DNA from: Reticulitermes speratus
Taxonomy: Eukaryota; Arthropoda; Insecta; Blattodea; Rhinotermitidae
Assembly: GCA_021186555.1 (NCBI GenBank)
Contig: JAJKFL010000010.1
Span: forward strand, 19,970,086-20,034,085
Reading direction: 5' to 3'
DNA: 64,000 bases
In this document: positions 11,073 through 21,911 of the stretch, one piece after another
How the letters are laid out: every line of letters starts with the position of its first letter
How positions within the stretch are numbered: position 1 is the first letter of the stretch
The notes under the pieces: generated by a model
The model's database searches: none
Told to the model about the DNA's origin: nothing
The model's input: only the letters and a program-made list of their open reading frames with translations
Translations under genes and position numbers: made by a program

Positions 11073-11326
11073 GCTGCTGCTGCTGACTGACTGACTGACT
11101 GACTGACTGACTGGGGGCCGAGAGTTGCCTGATCAAGAGTTTAAACCCAAACAGTGTTTGTTAGGACTTCTGTTCTGGACTCCGCCTCGACGATTCCATG
11201 TCACACTGACGGGTACGGGCAGCTGTCTGTTCAGGGGTAGAACGGTCGCAGCTTGAAGTAGACTACTACGTTGATTTCCTTTACACAACAAGGTTGGTGT
11301 TAGGTTACATTATTAACCGTTGAAAT
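10812..11326. other. Non-genic stretch with compound microsatellite
   Basis: (ATT)n at about 11033-11072 runs into (GCT)n and then (GACT)n to 11113. The rest shows no gene. Confidence 0.7.
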
Positions 11327-12757
11327 CCTGGTGGTTACTATACGTACCACCAGGTTTAACATTAACAAATTCTACGTTCTGCCCCCACAGTGTATTAATG
11401 TGTTTTGTGTGGATCTCAGAACAAACAGCGATTATTTCACTGTACAACATTAACTGACTGGTTTGTATAACTGAGATGGAGTGTGTTTACTGCGCGGTAC
11501 TGACTGTATTTATGTGTTTTGTGTGGATCTCAGAACAAACAGCGATTATTTCACTGTACAGCATTAACTGACTGGTTTGTGTAACTGAGACGGAGTGTGT
11601 TTACTGCGCGGTACGGACTGTATTTATGTGTGTTGTGTGGATCTCAGAACAAACAGCGATTATTTCACTGTACAGCATTAACTGACTGGTTTGTGTAACT
11701 GAGACGGAGTGTGTTTACTGCGCGGTACGGACTGTATTTATGTGTTTTGTGTGGATCTCAGAACAAACAGCGATTATTTCACTGTACAGCATTAACTGAC
11801 TGGTTTGTGTAACTGAGACGGAGTGTGTTTACTGCGCGGTACGGACTGTATTTATGTGTGTTGTGTGGATCTCAGAACAAACAGCGATTATTTCACTGTA
11901 CAGCATTAACTGACTGGTTTGTGTAACTGAGACGGAGTGTGTTTACTGCGCGGTACGGACTGTATTTATGTGTTTTGTGTGGATCTCAGAACAAACAGCG
12001 ATTATTTCACTGTACAGCATTAACTGACTGGTTTGTGTAACTGAGACGGAGTGTGTTTACTGCGCGGTACGGACTGTATTTATGTGTGTTTTGTGGATCT
12101 CAGAACAAACAGCGATTATTTCACTGTACAGCATTAACTGACTGGTTTGTGTAACTGAGACGGAGTGTGTTTACTGCGCGGTACGGACTGTATTTATGTG
12201 TGTTGTGTGGATCTCAGAACAAACAGCGATTATTTCACTGTACAACATTAACTGACTGGTTTGTGTAACTGAGACGGAGTGTGTTTACTGCGCGGTACGG
12301 ACTGTATTTATGTGTGTTGTGTGGATCTCAGAACAAACAGCGATTATTTCACTGTACAACATTAACTGACTGGTTTGTATAACTGAGACGGAGTGTGTTT
12401 ACTGCGCGGTACGGACTGTATTTATGTGTTTTGTGTGGATCTCAGAACAAACAGCGATTATTTCACTGTACAGCATTAACTGATTGGTTTGTATAACTGA
12501 GACGGAGTGTGTTTACTGCGCGGTACGGACTGTATTTATGTGTTTTGTGTGGATCTCAGAACAAACAGCGATTATTTCACTGTACAGCATTAACTGACTG
12601 GTTTGTATAACTGAGCCGGAGTGTGTTTACTGCGCGGTACGGACTGTATTTATGTGTTTTGTGTGGATCTCAGGACAAACAGCGATTATTTCACTGTACA
12701 ACATTAACTGATTGGTTTGTATAACTGAGACGGAGTGTGTTTACTGCGCGGTACGGG
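11327..12757 (+). repeat. 114-bp tandem family, locus 2, about 12 monomers
   Basis: The head starts with a perfect 9-bp inverted repeat (CCTGGTGGT at 11327-11335 and ACCACCAGG shortly after). It runs through TTCTACGTTCTGCCCCCACA and is followed by twelve 114-bp monomers ending at GCGCGGTACGGG. Monomers alternate between TGTTTTGTGTGG and TGTGTTGTGTGG variants, hinting at a dimeric sub-structure. Orientation is opposite to locus 1, with the heads facing each other across the 42-bp array. Confidence 0.95.
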
Positions 12758-13743
12758 CTTATTCTTTAATTTTGGTTTCTAAATTATCGCAGGCCAGTCC
12801 ACGTGATATTTGTGTTGTAAGAAGTGTCACTGGGTCAGATTTTTCTCTCCAGTCCTTAGGTTGTCATTTGTATCATTTCACCACTGCTGCAGACTTTTGC
12901 TGTTACCAGGACAAATGGGCGAAGCCTGGGAAGTATCCAGAAGGCAAATGCCTTTTCGGAAATCGGGGAGCATCGGATAGAAAGTGACTTTTTAAAGAGT
13001 TAGTGTTGACGACATTACTGTGAAGATGATGAAGCCTAGCACATTGCCTGCAGTGTTAGCGTGGACATACGGACGTTATCTGGAGCTGAAAGCAACAACG
13101 TCTCCTTACCAAGGACACCATGCACTTGTGACCCACATCTGGGCGGGCGTGGTCGTTCACCCTCCGCGCGCTAGGATCATGGGATCAATAGTGGCATCAC
13201 CCGGCGTGCTACGGAATTTATAAGGGTGGAGTTTTACACCCCTCTCGAGGCACGCCTACCATCCTATCTTCTTATTGAGTGTTTTCAGTTATAATGCAAA
13301 CTGCGGTGAGGTTGTTAATTCGATGATGAAATCCTCTCGGAGTGATAGTGTTTGAACAGGCCGTCAGCAAACGGTATTTGTCAGGTTGGTTTTCTTTAAA
13401 TGTTTCAGGATTTTAAGTGATAACTGAAGTTTGTTTTAAACTCCTGAGTTCTATACGCGTTTGCAGAATGTAGTCTTTCTGTTTGAACACTTGTGCAGCG
13501 CCAAGGACTAGACTGGGATCTCCTTTCGCCAATCTTACTTAAGCCCCCCCCCCCACCATTATCAACAGCGAAAAACCAAACAAATTCCAAATCCTCAGAT
13601 ATAAAGCGGGCAGAATTCGAAAGTTCTGCGACTGGAATCAAGCATAGAAGACACAACACGTTTCGATATTAAACTACATAAAATAAATGGTAATTTTTGT
13701 TTGCCGTCAGAAACAACAATTTATTGTATTCAGCAATGCTTAA
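12758..13743. other. Non-genic stretch
   Basis: Small frames (12712-12987, 13020-13223) have no recognisable domain. A C-run lies at 13543-13553. This is one of the longer low-repeat stretches, but I cannot support a gene in it. Confidence 0.5.
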
Positions 13744-13783
13744 CAATGCTACATGTTTCGGTCTATACCACCATCTTCAAGCA

Positions 13784-13961
13784 GTTTTTTTCCATGGCGC
13801 AACAGCCCCAAGTGGGCCAGGGCCTCCTCATTATCGAGGCTTCACGATCACAACACACCACACTCGGTGGGACTCCTCTGGACGAGTGATCAGCCCGACG
13901 CAGAGACCTCTACCTGACAACACACAACACTCACAAGAGACAGACATCCATGCCCCCGGCG
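13784..13961 (-). mobile_element. SINE-D, head missing
   Basis: The plus-strand T-run (13785-13791) is the A-tail. The minus strand then reads back through TCACTCGTCCAGAGGAGTCC, the TGTCAGGTAGAGGTCTC block and CATGGATGTCTGTCTC, stopping at CCGGGGGC where the tRNA-like head should begin. The second SINE at 13962-14166 abuts it exactly there, so one copy has inserted into or replaced the head of the other. Confidence 0.8.
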
Positions 13962-14166
13962 TTTTTTTTTTTGTCTGTCCTTGGTTTTTCCCCTTTGATC
14001 CATTTTTGTACTATTTAAATCCTTTTGTCCTTCATGTTCCATATTAGTCCTTATACAACAAACACAACACAAACATCCATGCCCCCGGTGGGATTCGAAC
14101 CCACAATCCCAGCAAGCGAACGGCCGAAGACCCACGCCTTAGACCGCGCGGCCACTGCGATCGGCC
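13962..14166 (-). mobile_element. SINE-D-head element with a different tail
   Basis: The minus strand starts GCCGATCGCAGTGGCCGCGC, with GGGTTCGAATCCCACC as B box. After CATGGATGTTTGTGTTGTG it diverges into AAGGACTAATATGGAACATG and ends in an A-run (T-run at 13964-13974). This tail differs from the other SINE-D copies, so it may be a chimeric or distinct SINE sharing the same tRNA-derived head. Confidence 0.7.
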
Positions 14167-14530
14167 AGTGATCCATACAGATCGCATAAATACGTACATA
14201 CGCAGTACATAAACACGCTAGGTGGACAAAACATGGAATTGTTTATTGTTACGCCTGGTTGTACGTGCGATGTCCAGTGGTCTTTGAAGTATTGAATGGT
14301 AAGAGCAGAGGGCGTGAGGGCACTAATACAAAATGGCGATTATCGAAGCATTTAAATTAATTTTCGCTCTTTTGTGAAATAATGTTTTAGGGTAGTATGT
14401 TGTGGTTTGGGTCAGTATAGTGACTAGGCTACGGGCTAGACGGTGCGCGTTCTGACAGGACGGGACGTTCTTTGTCCTCTCCTTCACGTCTAGAAGGGCT
14501 TTGAGGAACACACAGACGTCTGTTAAGTAG
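14167..14530. other. Non-genic stretch with SINE-A head fragment
   Basis: 14405-14450 (TCAGTATAGTGACTAGGCTACGG-like) matches the head of SINE-A only. No gene seen. Confidence 0.45.
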
Positions 14531-14738
14531 TGCACTACACTGTTTTAGTGTTTACTTGTCCCTACATATGTTTCGGCATTTATAGTGCCATCCTCAGGGG
14601 TGTCGTTTAGAGTTCACAGTTCTCAAATGCATCCAGTTCACTTTTACAACAGTGAACTCTCGAGGACACCCCTGAAGATGGCACTATGAATGCCGAAACA
14701 TATGTAGGGACAATTAAACACTAAAATAGTGTAGTGCA
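14531..14738. mobile_element. Foldback element with hammerhead-like core in each arm
   Basis: Inverted arms of about 87 bp (14531-14618 and 14652-14738) enclose a loop of about 33 bp. The right arm, plus strand, reads CTGAAGA (14672-14678), stem II GGCA/TGCC (14680-14683, 14691-14694), GAAAC (14695-14699) and GTA (14704-14706). The left arm, minus strand, reads CTGAGGA, the same stem II, GAAAC and GTA. Both keep the hammerhead consensus CUGANGA...GAAA...UH. Proximal stem I is only about 3 bp, so folding in isolation would be weak. Confidence 0.65.
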
Positions 14739-15192
14739 TTTGTTGGAATAAAATAATTAATCAATTATTAAAATGCACGGTATATATATAACATAAAGTT
14801 CGTCTGTTAAGTAAACGGGTTCTTGGAAAGATGTAGCGAGGTGAGAATGCGTGGAGCCTTACGTACAGTACTTACTGTAGTATTTCGTCATGGCGAAGCG
14901 CTTGATTAGGCATAGAGGCTGCTTTTACTTTACCGACTGCGTGGCGGCGTGCGTATTGTAGACGTGCCGTAAGGCGTGCAGTGGTTACCATAAATTGTGT
15001 TAAAGTTGTATAGCGCTGTTCTGTAAGGCTTGCACTACAAAATTGGTAGGTTTAGGGACCAAGTATGTGCGAGAGAGAAGATACGCGGTTGAGGGGGGTG
15101 ATGTGATAGGCGGTAAATTACGGGGGGGGGGGGGGATCCAAAAAGTTTAACGCTCTGAGACAGACTGCGACTAAACTGAATATTTAAAGACT
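14739..15192. other. Non-genic stretch
   Basis: Contains a G-run at 15122-15135; no gene or known element recognised. Confidence 0.5.
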
Positions 15193-15997
15193 CAGTCCGT
15201 ACCACGCAGTAAACACACTCCGTCTCAGTTATACAAACCAATCAGTTAATGTTGTACAGTGAAATAATCGCTGTTTGTTCTGAGATCCACACAAAACACA
15301 CAAATACAGTCCGTACCGCGCAGTAAACACACTCCGTCTCAGTTATACAAACCAGTCAGTTAATGCTGTACAGTGAAATAATCGCTGTTTGTTCTGAGAT
15401 CCACACAAAACACATAAATACAGTCCGCACCGCGCAGTAAACACACTCCGTCTCAGTTAGACAAACCAGTCAGTTAATGTTGTACAGTGAAATAATCGCT
15501 GTTTGTTCTGAGATCCATACAAAACACATAAATACACTGCGTGGGCAGAACGTAGAATTTGTGAATGTTAAACATGGTGGTACTTATAGTAACCACTGGG
15601 CTTTAGGTGTGTACGTATAAATATTCAGTCCGTACCTCGCAGTAAACACACCCGTCTCAGTTATACAAACCAGTCAGTTAATGCTGTACAGTGAAATAAT
15701 CGCTGTTTGTTCTGAGATCCACACAAAACACATAAATACACTGTGTGGGCAGAACGTAAGAATTGTTGAATGTTAAACCTGGTGGTACATATAGTAACCA
15801 CTGGGCTTTGTGTGGTATATATAAAGATTCAGTCCGTACCGCGCAGTAAACACTCCGTCTAGGTTATAAAAACCAGTCAGTTAATGCTGTATATGGAAAT
15901 AATCGCTGTTTGTTCTCAGATCCACACAAAACACATAAATACACTGTGTGGGCAGAACGTAGAATTGTTGAATGTTAAACATGGCGGTATTCACTGG
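15193..15997 (-). repeat. 114-bp tandem family, locus 3, three head-bearing units
   Basis: Three consecutive units on the minus strand start at 15193, 15626 and 15830, so lengths are 433 (3 monomers + head) and 204 bp (1 monomer + head), with the last truncated. Heads end in the TAACCACTGG hairpin at 15600 and 15804. The last head has lost part of the hairpin. Units are joined by a TGTGTAC...AAAGATTCAGTCC-type linker. Confidence 0.92.
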
Positions 15998-16137
15998 GCT
16001 GTAAACACTGAAAGTAACAGGATGAAGGCCTTTCTGAGCTTCGACGTGTTGCTGTTAAATAACTCGCACTGTGGGCGAACTGACGATTACGACATAACAG
16101 GACTGTAGCGTAGAGTCGAAACGTGAGCCTGTGTGTC

Positions 16138-16885
16138 TAGTGTTCAGATAGAGCCTGTGTGTTTAGTGTTCAGATAGAGCCTGTCTGTCTAGTGTTCAGA
16201 TAGAGCCTGTCTGTCTAGTGTTCAGATAGAGCCTGTGTGTCTAGTGTTCAGATAGAGGCTGTGTGTCTAGTGTTCAGATAGAGCCTGTGTGTCTAATGTT
16301 CAGATAGAGCCTGTGTGTTTAGTGTTCAGATAGAGCCTGTGTGTCTAGTGTTCAGATAGAGCCTGTGTGTCTAGTGTTCAGATAGAGCCTGTGTGTCTAG
16401 TGTTCAGATAGAGCCTGTGTGTTTAGTGTTCAGATAGAGCCTGTGTGTCTAGTGTTCAGATAGAGCCTGTCTGTCTAGTGTTCAGATAGAGCCTGTCTGT
16501 CTAGTGTTCAGATAGAGCCTGTGTGTCTAGTGTTCAGATAGAGCCTGTGTGTCTAGTGTTCAGATAGAGCCTGTGTGTCTAGTGTTCAGATAGAGCCTGT
16601 GTGTCTAGTGTTCAGATAGAGCCTGTGTGTCTAGTGTTCAGATAGAGCCTGTGTCTAGTGTTCAGATAGAGCCTGTGTGTCTAGTGTTCAGATAGAGCCT
16701 GTGTGTCTAGTGTTCAGATAGAGCCTGTGTGTCTAGTGTTCAGATAGAGCCTGTGTGTCTAGTGTTCAGATAGAGCCTGTGTGTCTAGTGTTCAGATAGA
16801 GCCTGTGTGTCTAGTGTTCAGATAGAGCCTGTGTGTCTAGTGTTCAGATAGAGCCTGTGTGTCTAGTGTTCAGATAGAGCCTGTG
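16138..16885. repeat. 26-bp satellite array, about 29 copies
   Basis: The unit is TAGTGTTCAGATAGAGCCTG plus TGTGTC. Variants are CTGTC for GTGTC, GTTTAG, GAGGCT and one 24-bp copy near 16660. The period is not divisible by 3, so no long frames arise. Confidence 0.95.
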
Positions 16886-17446
16886 TCTACATGCAGTTAT
16901 GGCAGCTGTGTGACATCAGGTTCCCCGGTAGTCGGGCTGTCGGCTTGAACACATGTAATTACATGTAAAGCGGATTAGTCCTGAGCACATTTGAAACAGT
17001 TTGGCAGTAACAGGGAGACTCGGTTTTCAGAGCCAAATTAAACCCAAGTGACTGATTCTGTCGAATGATGGAATGTTGTTTCGTGAAGCCATGAACTGAA
17101 GGACAGCCCCCACCTCCCAGTTTCCTTCCTCGGTTCGTCGTTTTTTCTGTATGCTAAGTTCTGTTAAGTTTGGAGGCTCTGAATGTACACAGTGTCATGT
17201 CTGCCTTATGGCGTCTCGTTGCGTGACTTTCAAAACCGCCGTGACTTGTACTTGAGGCCATAAAGTGAGAGCCGGGTAGAGAAGAGAATAGAAGACTGTC
17301 CACGACCAATTATAAGCTTCTTCTTTCTAATATCCTTCTTCTCCTCTTCTTATTATTGTCTTTATTGTTATATGACTCTGTATCAGGCCGTAAGGCTGTT
17401 GAGTCAGATGGTAAATACACAAACATTGGGAGTCTAATATTATTCA
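16886..17446. other. Non-genic stretch
   Basis: No recognised element or gene. Confidence 0.5.
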
Positions 17447-17600
17447 AGAAGTGGGATTGGATTGATCTGGCTTAGGATAGGGACAGGTGGTGGGCGCTTG
17501 TGAATGCGGGTTCCATAAAATGCGTGGAATTTCTTGACTAGCTGAGAAACTGTTAGCTTCTCAGGAAGGACTTCGCTCCATAGACGAGTTACACTAGACA
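17447..17600 (+). mobile_element. LINE-1-type 3'-end fragment
   Basis: The translation DLA.DRDRWWALVNAG and the following untranslated TTGACTAGCTGAGAAACTG, TTAGCTTCTCAGGAAGGAC and CTCCATAGACGAGTT match the 3' end of the LINE at 18511-19114. About 15 bp around the MNLRVP codons are deleted. Confidence 0.7.
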
Positions 17601-17626
17601 AATGCTATTAACATAAACAGGGAAAA

Positions 17627-17714
17627 GTGACTATATGTGTCGTATATACACATATAGTGACTGTATGTGTCACATATACACATATAGTGACTATATGTGT
17701 CGTATATGCACATA
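17627..17714. repeat. 30-bp direct repeat x3 with internal dyads
   Basis: Three units start at GTGACT (17627, 17657, 17687). Each contains an imperfect palindrome of ACATATAG and CTATATGT around TGA, so the stretch could form cruciform-prone AT-rich DNA. An A-run follows at 17730. Confidence 0.75.
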
Positions 17715-17799
17715 ACTCTCAAATTTGAAAAAAAAAAAAAATTAAGATAATGCTGTCTGTGTGTTGGCTGACCAAGTATCTATCACCTCTCAAAACAGG

Positions 17800-17980
17800 A
17801 ACGTATTAGGTAGTGCCTACAGTGAAGTACACGCCACTGGACTCAAGGTTCGCGGGTTCGATCCCGACCGAGGGCGATGGATATTTAAGGGTGATAAAAA
17901 TCCGGAGCACAAGTTCCTTCGGAGGGGAAGTAAAGCCGTCGGTACCATGTCGTAGATTGACGGCATGTAAAAGAACCTTA
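17800..17980 (+). mobile_element. SINE-E, tRNA-derived SINE-like element
   Basis: GCGGGTTCGATCCCGACC at about 17852-17869 is a good polymerase III B box. It is followed by GAGGGCGATGGATATTTAAG and a body with CCTTCGGAGGGGAAGTAAAG and GTAGATTGACGGCATGTAAA. The A-box side is degenerate. Only one copy is present, so the family assignment rests on the B box and the general build. Confidence 0.55.
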
Positions 17981-18494
17981 CGGGCATGAATTGAGATGTT
18001 TCGTAAGCAAAATTCAGCTGCCATTTCTCACCCAAGTCTCCTGACTGCCTGCCAGATGGCTCTGGCAATCACATCAGGATTGAGTAGAACTTGTGCGGTC
18101 AGTGGGCTGGTCACTCACTACATCAACGCACATGACCATAGAAATCTCCGAAAGGAGGCTACTATGCTCCGCGTTGGGGCGACAGGGACAAACAGACACA
18201 CACAGTGAAGTACAGCTGGCAACACTGCAGTAATTCTTTACAGAGTAGCGTTCTCTGTACATAAAACCTCGATTTTCTCGGACCGGATTAAGTGTCGGTT
18301 ATGGGTTTCGTGCACGAAGACACAGAATTGTGATGTACAGATAAAAGACAATTTTCTTCGAAAACGGGATTTAGGCTAATGTGAAGTGTGTGGGAACAAC
18401 AGGAACTGGTAAAAAACTAATTTGGCGATGAAATTAACAGCATTTTATTTTCGCGAAATACTAGATACCTCTGAGTTCGGATTGTTTTTTAACT
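17981..18494. other. Non-genic stretch
   Basis: No recognised gene or repeat. Confidence 0.5.
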
Positions 18495-18510
18495 GTCGTT
18501 GAATCGTTTC

Positions 18511-19114
18511 GGCGCTGGATCTCCTGTCTTCCAGTTTGCTATCCAAAAATACAAAGATTAAGATATACAGAACTATAATTTTGCGTGTTGTTTTGTATGG
18601 GTGTGAGACTTGGTCTGTCACACTGAGGGAGGAACATAGGCTGAGGGTGTTGGAGAATAGGGTGCTGAGGGGGACATTTGGGCCTAAGTGGGACGAGGTA
18701 ACAGGCGAGTGGAGAAGACTACATAACGAGGAGCTTTATGATCTGTACTCATCACCAAATATTCGCGTGATCAAATCGAGAAGAATGAGGTGGGCGGGCA
18801 TGTAGCACGTATGGGTGAGGGGAAAGGTGCATACAGGGTTTTTGGTGGGGAGACCTTAGGGAAGGAGACCACTTGGAAGACCCAGGCGTAGATGGCAGGA
18901 TAATATTAAAATGGATCTTCAAGAAATGGGATGGGGGGGGGGCATGGACTGGATTGATATAGCTCAGGATAGGGACAGGTGGCGGGCTGTTGTGAGTGCG
19001 GCAATGAACCTTCGGGTTCCATAAAACGCGGGGAATTTCTTGACCAGCTGAAGACCTGTTAGCTTCTCAAGAAGGACTGTGCTACATGGAGTTAGTTAGT
19101 TAGTTAGTTAGTAA
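18511..19114 (+). pseudogene. 5'-truncated LINE insertion, reverse transcriptase C-terminal remnant
   Basis: A perfect 16-bp target-site duplication GTCGTTGAATCGTTTC flanks it (18495-18510 and 19115-19130). The first frame reads [20 protein letters not shown], then [29 protein letters not shown] and a stop from a 1-nt loss. Later frames recover [20 protein letters not shown] and then [18 protein letters not shown]. These are the post-catalytic C-terminal motifs of insect non-LTR retrotransposon ORF2; the polymerase core and endonuclease are absent. The element ends in an (AGTT)n tail (19089-19112). It is dead on arrival by 5' truncation, then frameshifted. Confidence 0.88.
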
Positions 19115-19130
19115 GTCGTTGAATCGTTTC

Positions 19131-19465
19131 AGTTTAAAATGTAATCAGCTGCTTTGTATTGTGATTGTAGTTTTGTGTTTGTGGAATTTGGATCTCACCT
19201 TAATGGAAGAAAATATATCGAGGCTGTAATGCAGTAGGGCGCTCTGGGAATTATCTGAAACGAAGAGAGAGAGAGAGAGAGAGAAACACGAATGTGGAGA
19301 GAACAGCATAGTGTTGCCAATGTTGCCAGTGTTGCCAACTGTAATTACGTGTGGGCTCTGGGGATTATGACGCTTCGTATAAGCCGTTTAAATATGAAAA
19401 CACATCGTTTTTTATGTCCTTACGCTTTTGTTAGAAAGTAAAGTGTTTCCAAATGCACGCCATGA
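19131..19465. other. Non-genic stretch
   Basis: Holds (GA)n at 19264-19283 and a short TGTTGCCA triple at 19312-19338. No gene seen. Confidence 0.5.
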
Positions 19466-19674
19466 AGACATATAGGGGGAGCAGAGGTATAGCTCCACTC
19501 ATCCATAACCTAGGCACCAGATGGTGGTGAGTGGTCAACTTAACATCGCGGCCGCTTTACCTGCGGCATCTACCTTGGAGATGAAGCGACCGCGGTGTTA
19601 AGTTGACCATTCACCTCCATCTGGTGCCTAGGTTAAGAGTGAGTGGAGCTATACCTCTGCTCCCCCTATATGTT
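19466..19674. repeat. Long inverted repeat of two SINE-A tails, head-to-head
   Basis: Arms at about 19469-19558 and 19582-19672 (about 90 bp each) are inverted copies with roughly 90% identity by eye, separated by about 23 bp. Both match the 3' half of SINE-A (GGGGAGCAGAGGTATAGCTC; CTAGGCACCAGATGG; GGTCAACTTAACA). It would form a stable RNA or DNA hairpin. Confidence 0.88.
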
Positions 19675-19734
19675 GTCGTGGCCTTGATAGGGATAACTTT
19701 AACTTTAGGTGCATCAAAATTCTATGTTTTTTTG

Positions 19735-20009
19735 TGCTGAAGGGCCCCCAGCAGATGCTACGGACGCACCGCAGCCTTAAGGCTTATTGTGCAACCATGT
19801 GATGAAAATGATTAGTTTTTTTTTTCGTTTTTACGTGTAATGGAGCACCGGTGGAATGAAATTGACAGGGGAAAACCGAAGTACTCGGGGGGAAAACCTG
19901 TACCGGTGTCACTTTGTCTATCACAAATCTCATATGGACTGACCCGAGATCGAACCCTGGCCTCCGCGGTGGGAGGCCGGCGACTAACCGTCTGAGCCAT
20001 GGCACGGCC
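19735..20009 (-). mobile_element. SINE-B
   Basis: Minus-strand full-length copy: head GGCCGTGCCATGGCTCAGAC, B box GGGTTCGATCTCGGG, body CCGAGTACTTCGGTTTTCCC, an internal A-run (T-run at 19816-19825) and 3' end AGCCTTAAGGCTGCGGTGCG. The best-preserved SINE-B head in the window. Confidence 0.88.
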
Positions 20010-20150
20010 GAGCTATAGCCCGTGTTCCTTACCGTCGTTTTGGCTGTGCTGGTCCTTGTTGACTCTAGTGTTGTTGGCACTGGAGCCGTCGTGACAGGTC
20101 GTTGTACAGTGAAGGTGGGGCAACAGGCTGATAGCCGCTACTGTGGGCAG

Positions 20151-20229
20151 TTGGTCTGTAGTGAGATGTAAGGTCTTGGTCTGTAGTGAGATGTAAGGTC
20201 TTGGTCTGTAGTGAGATGTAAGGTCTTGG
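20151..20229. repeat. 25-bp minisatellite, about 3 copies
   Basis: TTGGTCTGTAGTGAGATGTA plus AGGTC, three identical units and a 4-bp partial copy. Confidence 0.9.
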
Positions 20230-20387
20230 ATATTTGATTTGTATCTTTACCATTGTCTGCAGTTTTTCAAAACGTCTGTATGTGGGAGCCTGAGGGACCA
20301 AACGTTATACCCACATAAAAGAAATATTTTTAATATTTTGTTCGTCGACGACCACCGATATTCGAAAGCGAATTAACCTTTTAGAAG

Positions 20388-21010
20388 CCCAGTGGTTGCT
20401 ATATGTACCACCAGGTTTAACACTCACAAATTCTACGTTCTGCCCACACAGTGTATTTATGTGTTTTGTGTGGATCTCAGAACAAACAGCGATTATTTCA
20501 CTGTACAGCATTAACTGACTGGTTTGTATAACTGAGACGGAGTGTGTTTACTGCGCGGTACGGACTGAATATTTATATGTACACACCTAAAGCCCAGTGG
20601 TTACTATATGTACCGCCATGTTTAACATTCAACAATTCTACGTTCTGCCCACACAGTGTATTTATGTGTTTTGTGTGGATCTGAGAACAAACAGCGATTA
20701 TTTCACTGTACAACATTAACTGACTGGTTTGTATAACTGAGACTGAGTGTGTTTACTGCGCGGTACGGACTGTATTTATGTGTTTTGTGTGGATCTCAGA
20801 ACAAACAGCGATTATTTCACTGTACAACATTAACTGACTGGTTTGTATAACTGAGACGGAGTGTGTTTACTGCGCGGTACGGACTGTATTTATGTGTTTT
20901 GTGTGGATCTGAGAACAAACAGCGATTATTTCACTGTACAACATTAACTGACTGGTTTGTATAACTGAGACGGAGTGTGTTTACTGCGCGGTACGGACTG
21001 GGTCTTTAAA
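20388..21010 (+). repeat. 114-bp tandem family, locus 4
   Basis: Two heads (CCCAGTGG at 20388 and 20593, 205 bp apart) are followed by one and three 114-bp monomers respectively. It ends at GGTACGGACTGGGTCTTTAA. The same right end (ACTGAATCTTTAAA) terminates locus 6, suggesting a defined element boundary. Confidence 0.93.
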
Positions 21011-21040
21011 TGACATTACGTTTTACTCTTAAAGGGTTAA

Positions 21041-21266
21041 AGTGAGCCGGGATAGCTACTTCGGTATAGTGACTACGAGGTGTACAGTCCGGGTTCGAAT
21101 TCTGGTAAGGGCACGTGTCTTTCTTTTCTTAATGTCCAGACCGTCTCTGGGGTCCATCCACCCTCGATCTAGTGCCGAGGTTAAGAATGAGTGGATCTGT
21201 ACTTCTACTCCCCCTGTGTGCCTTTACGGTGTGGACAGGTACAACTGTTTTACCTTTACCTTAAAG
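21041..21266 (+). mobile_element. SINE-A-related SINE, diverged head
   Basis: Head GTGAGCCGGGATAGCTACTT, B box CCGGGTTCGAATTCTGG, a shortened body lacking the AAAGCGGCCGG block, then GATCTAGTGCCGAGGTTAAG, CTACTCCCCCTGTG and a TTTACCTTTACC tail. A subfamily with an internal deletion relative to 8187-8480. Confidence 0.82.
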
Positions 21267-21350
21267 TTTTAAATGTGTTGTTAATATTATTATCAATATA
21301 ATTTCGATTTTTCATTGTCTTTACGCGAAAGGTACGGAACTTCGGACGGA

Positions 21351-21911
21351 GTTCAGTCTTGCAGGTGTTCAGTTTCGCTGGGCTGAATGCTAGTTTGTTC
21401 AGTTCAGTATTGCAGGTGTTCAGTTTCGCTGGGCTGAATGCTAGTTTGATCAGTTCAGTCTTGCAGGTGTTCAGTTTCGCTGGGCTAAATGCTAGTTTGA
21501 TCAGTTCAGTCTTGCAGGTGTTCAGTTTCGCTGGGCTGAATGCTAGTTTGTTCAGTTCAGTATTGCAGGTGTTCAGTTTCGCTGGGCTAAATGCTAGTTT
21601 GATCAGTTCAGTCTTGCAGGTGTTCAGTTTCGCTGGGCTGAATGCTAGTTTGATCAGTTCAGTCTTGCAGGTGTTCAGTTTCGCTGGGCTAAATGCTAGT
21701 TTGATCAGTTCAGTCTTGCAGGTGTTCAGTTTCGCTGGGCTAAATGCTAGTTTGATCAGTTCAGTCTTGCAGGTGTTCAGTTTCGCTGGGCTAAATGCTA
21801 GTTTGATCAGTTCAGTCTTGCAGGTGTTCAGTTTCGCTGGGCTAAATGCTAGTTTGATCAGTTCAGTCTTGCAGGTGTTCAGTTTCGCTGGGCTGAATGC
21901 TAGTTTGATCA
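21351..21911. repeat. 51-bp satellite array, 11 copies
   Basis: The unit begins GTTCAGTCTTGCAGGTGTTC and continues AGTTTCGCTGGGCTGAATGC, TAGTTTGATCA. Diagnostic variants are CTAAAT for CTGAAT, TTGTTC for TTGATC and GTATTG for GTCTTG; the last two occur together in the same copies, indicating unit-block duplication. Frames of 194 and 218 codons on the two strands are period artefacts (51 = 3 x 17). Confidence 0.95.
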
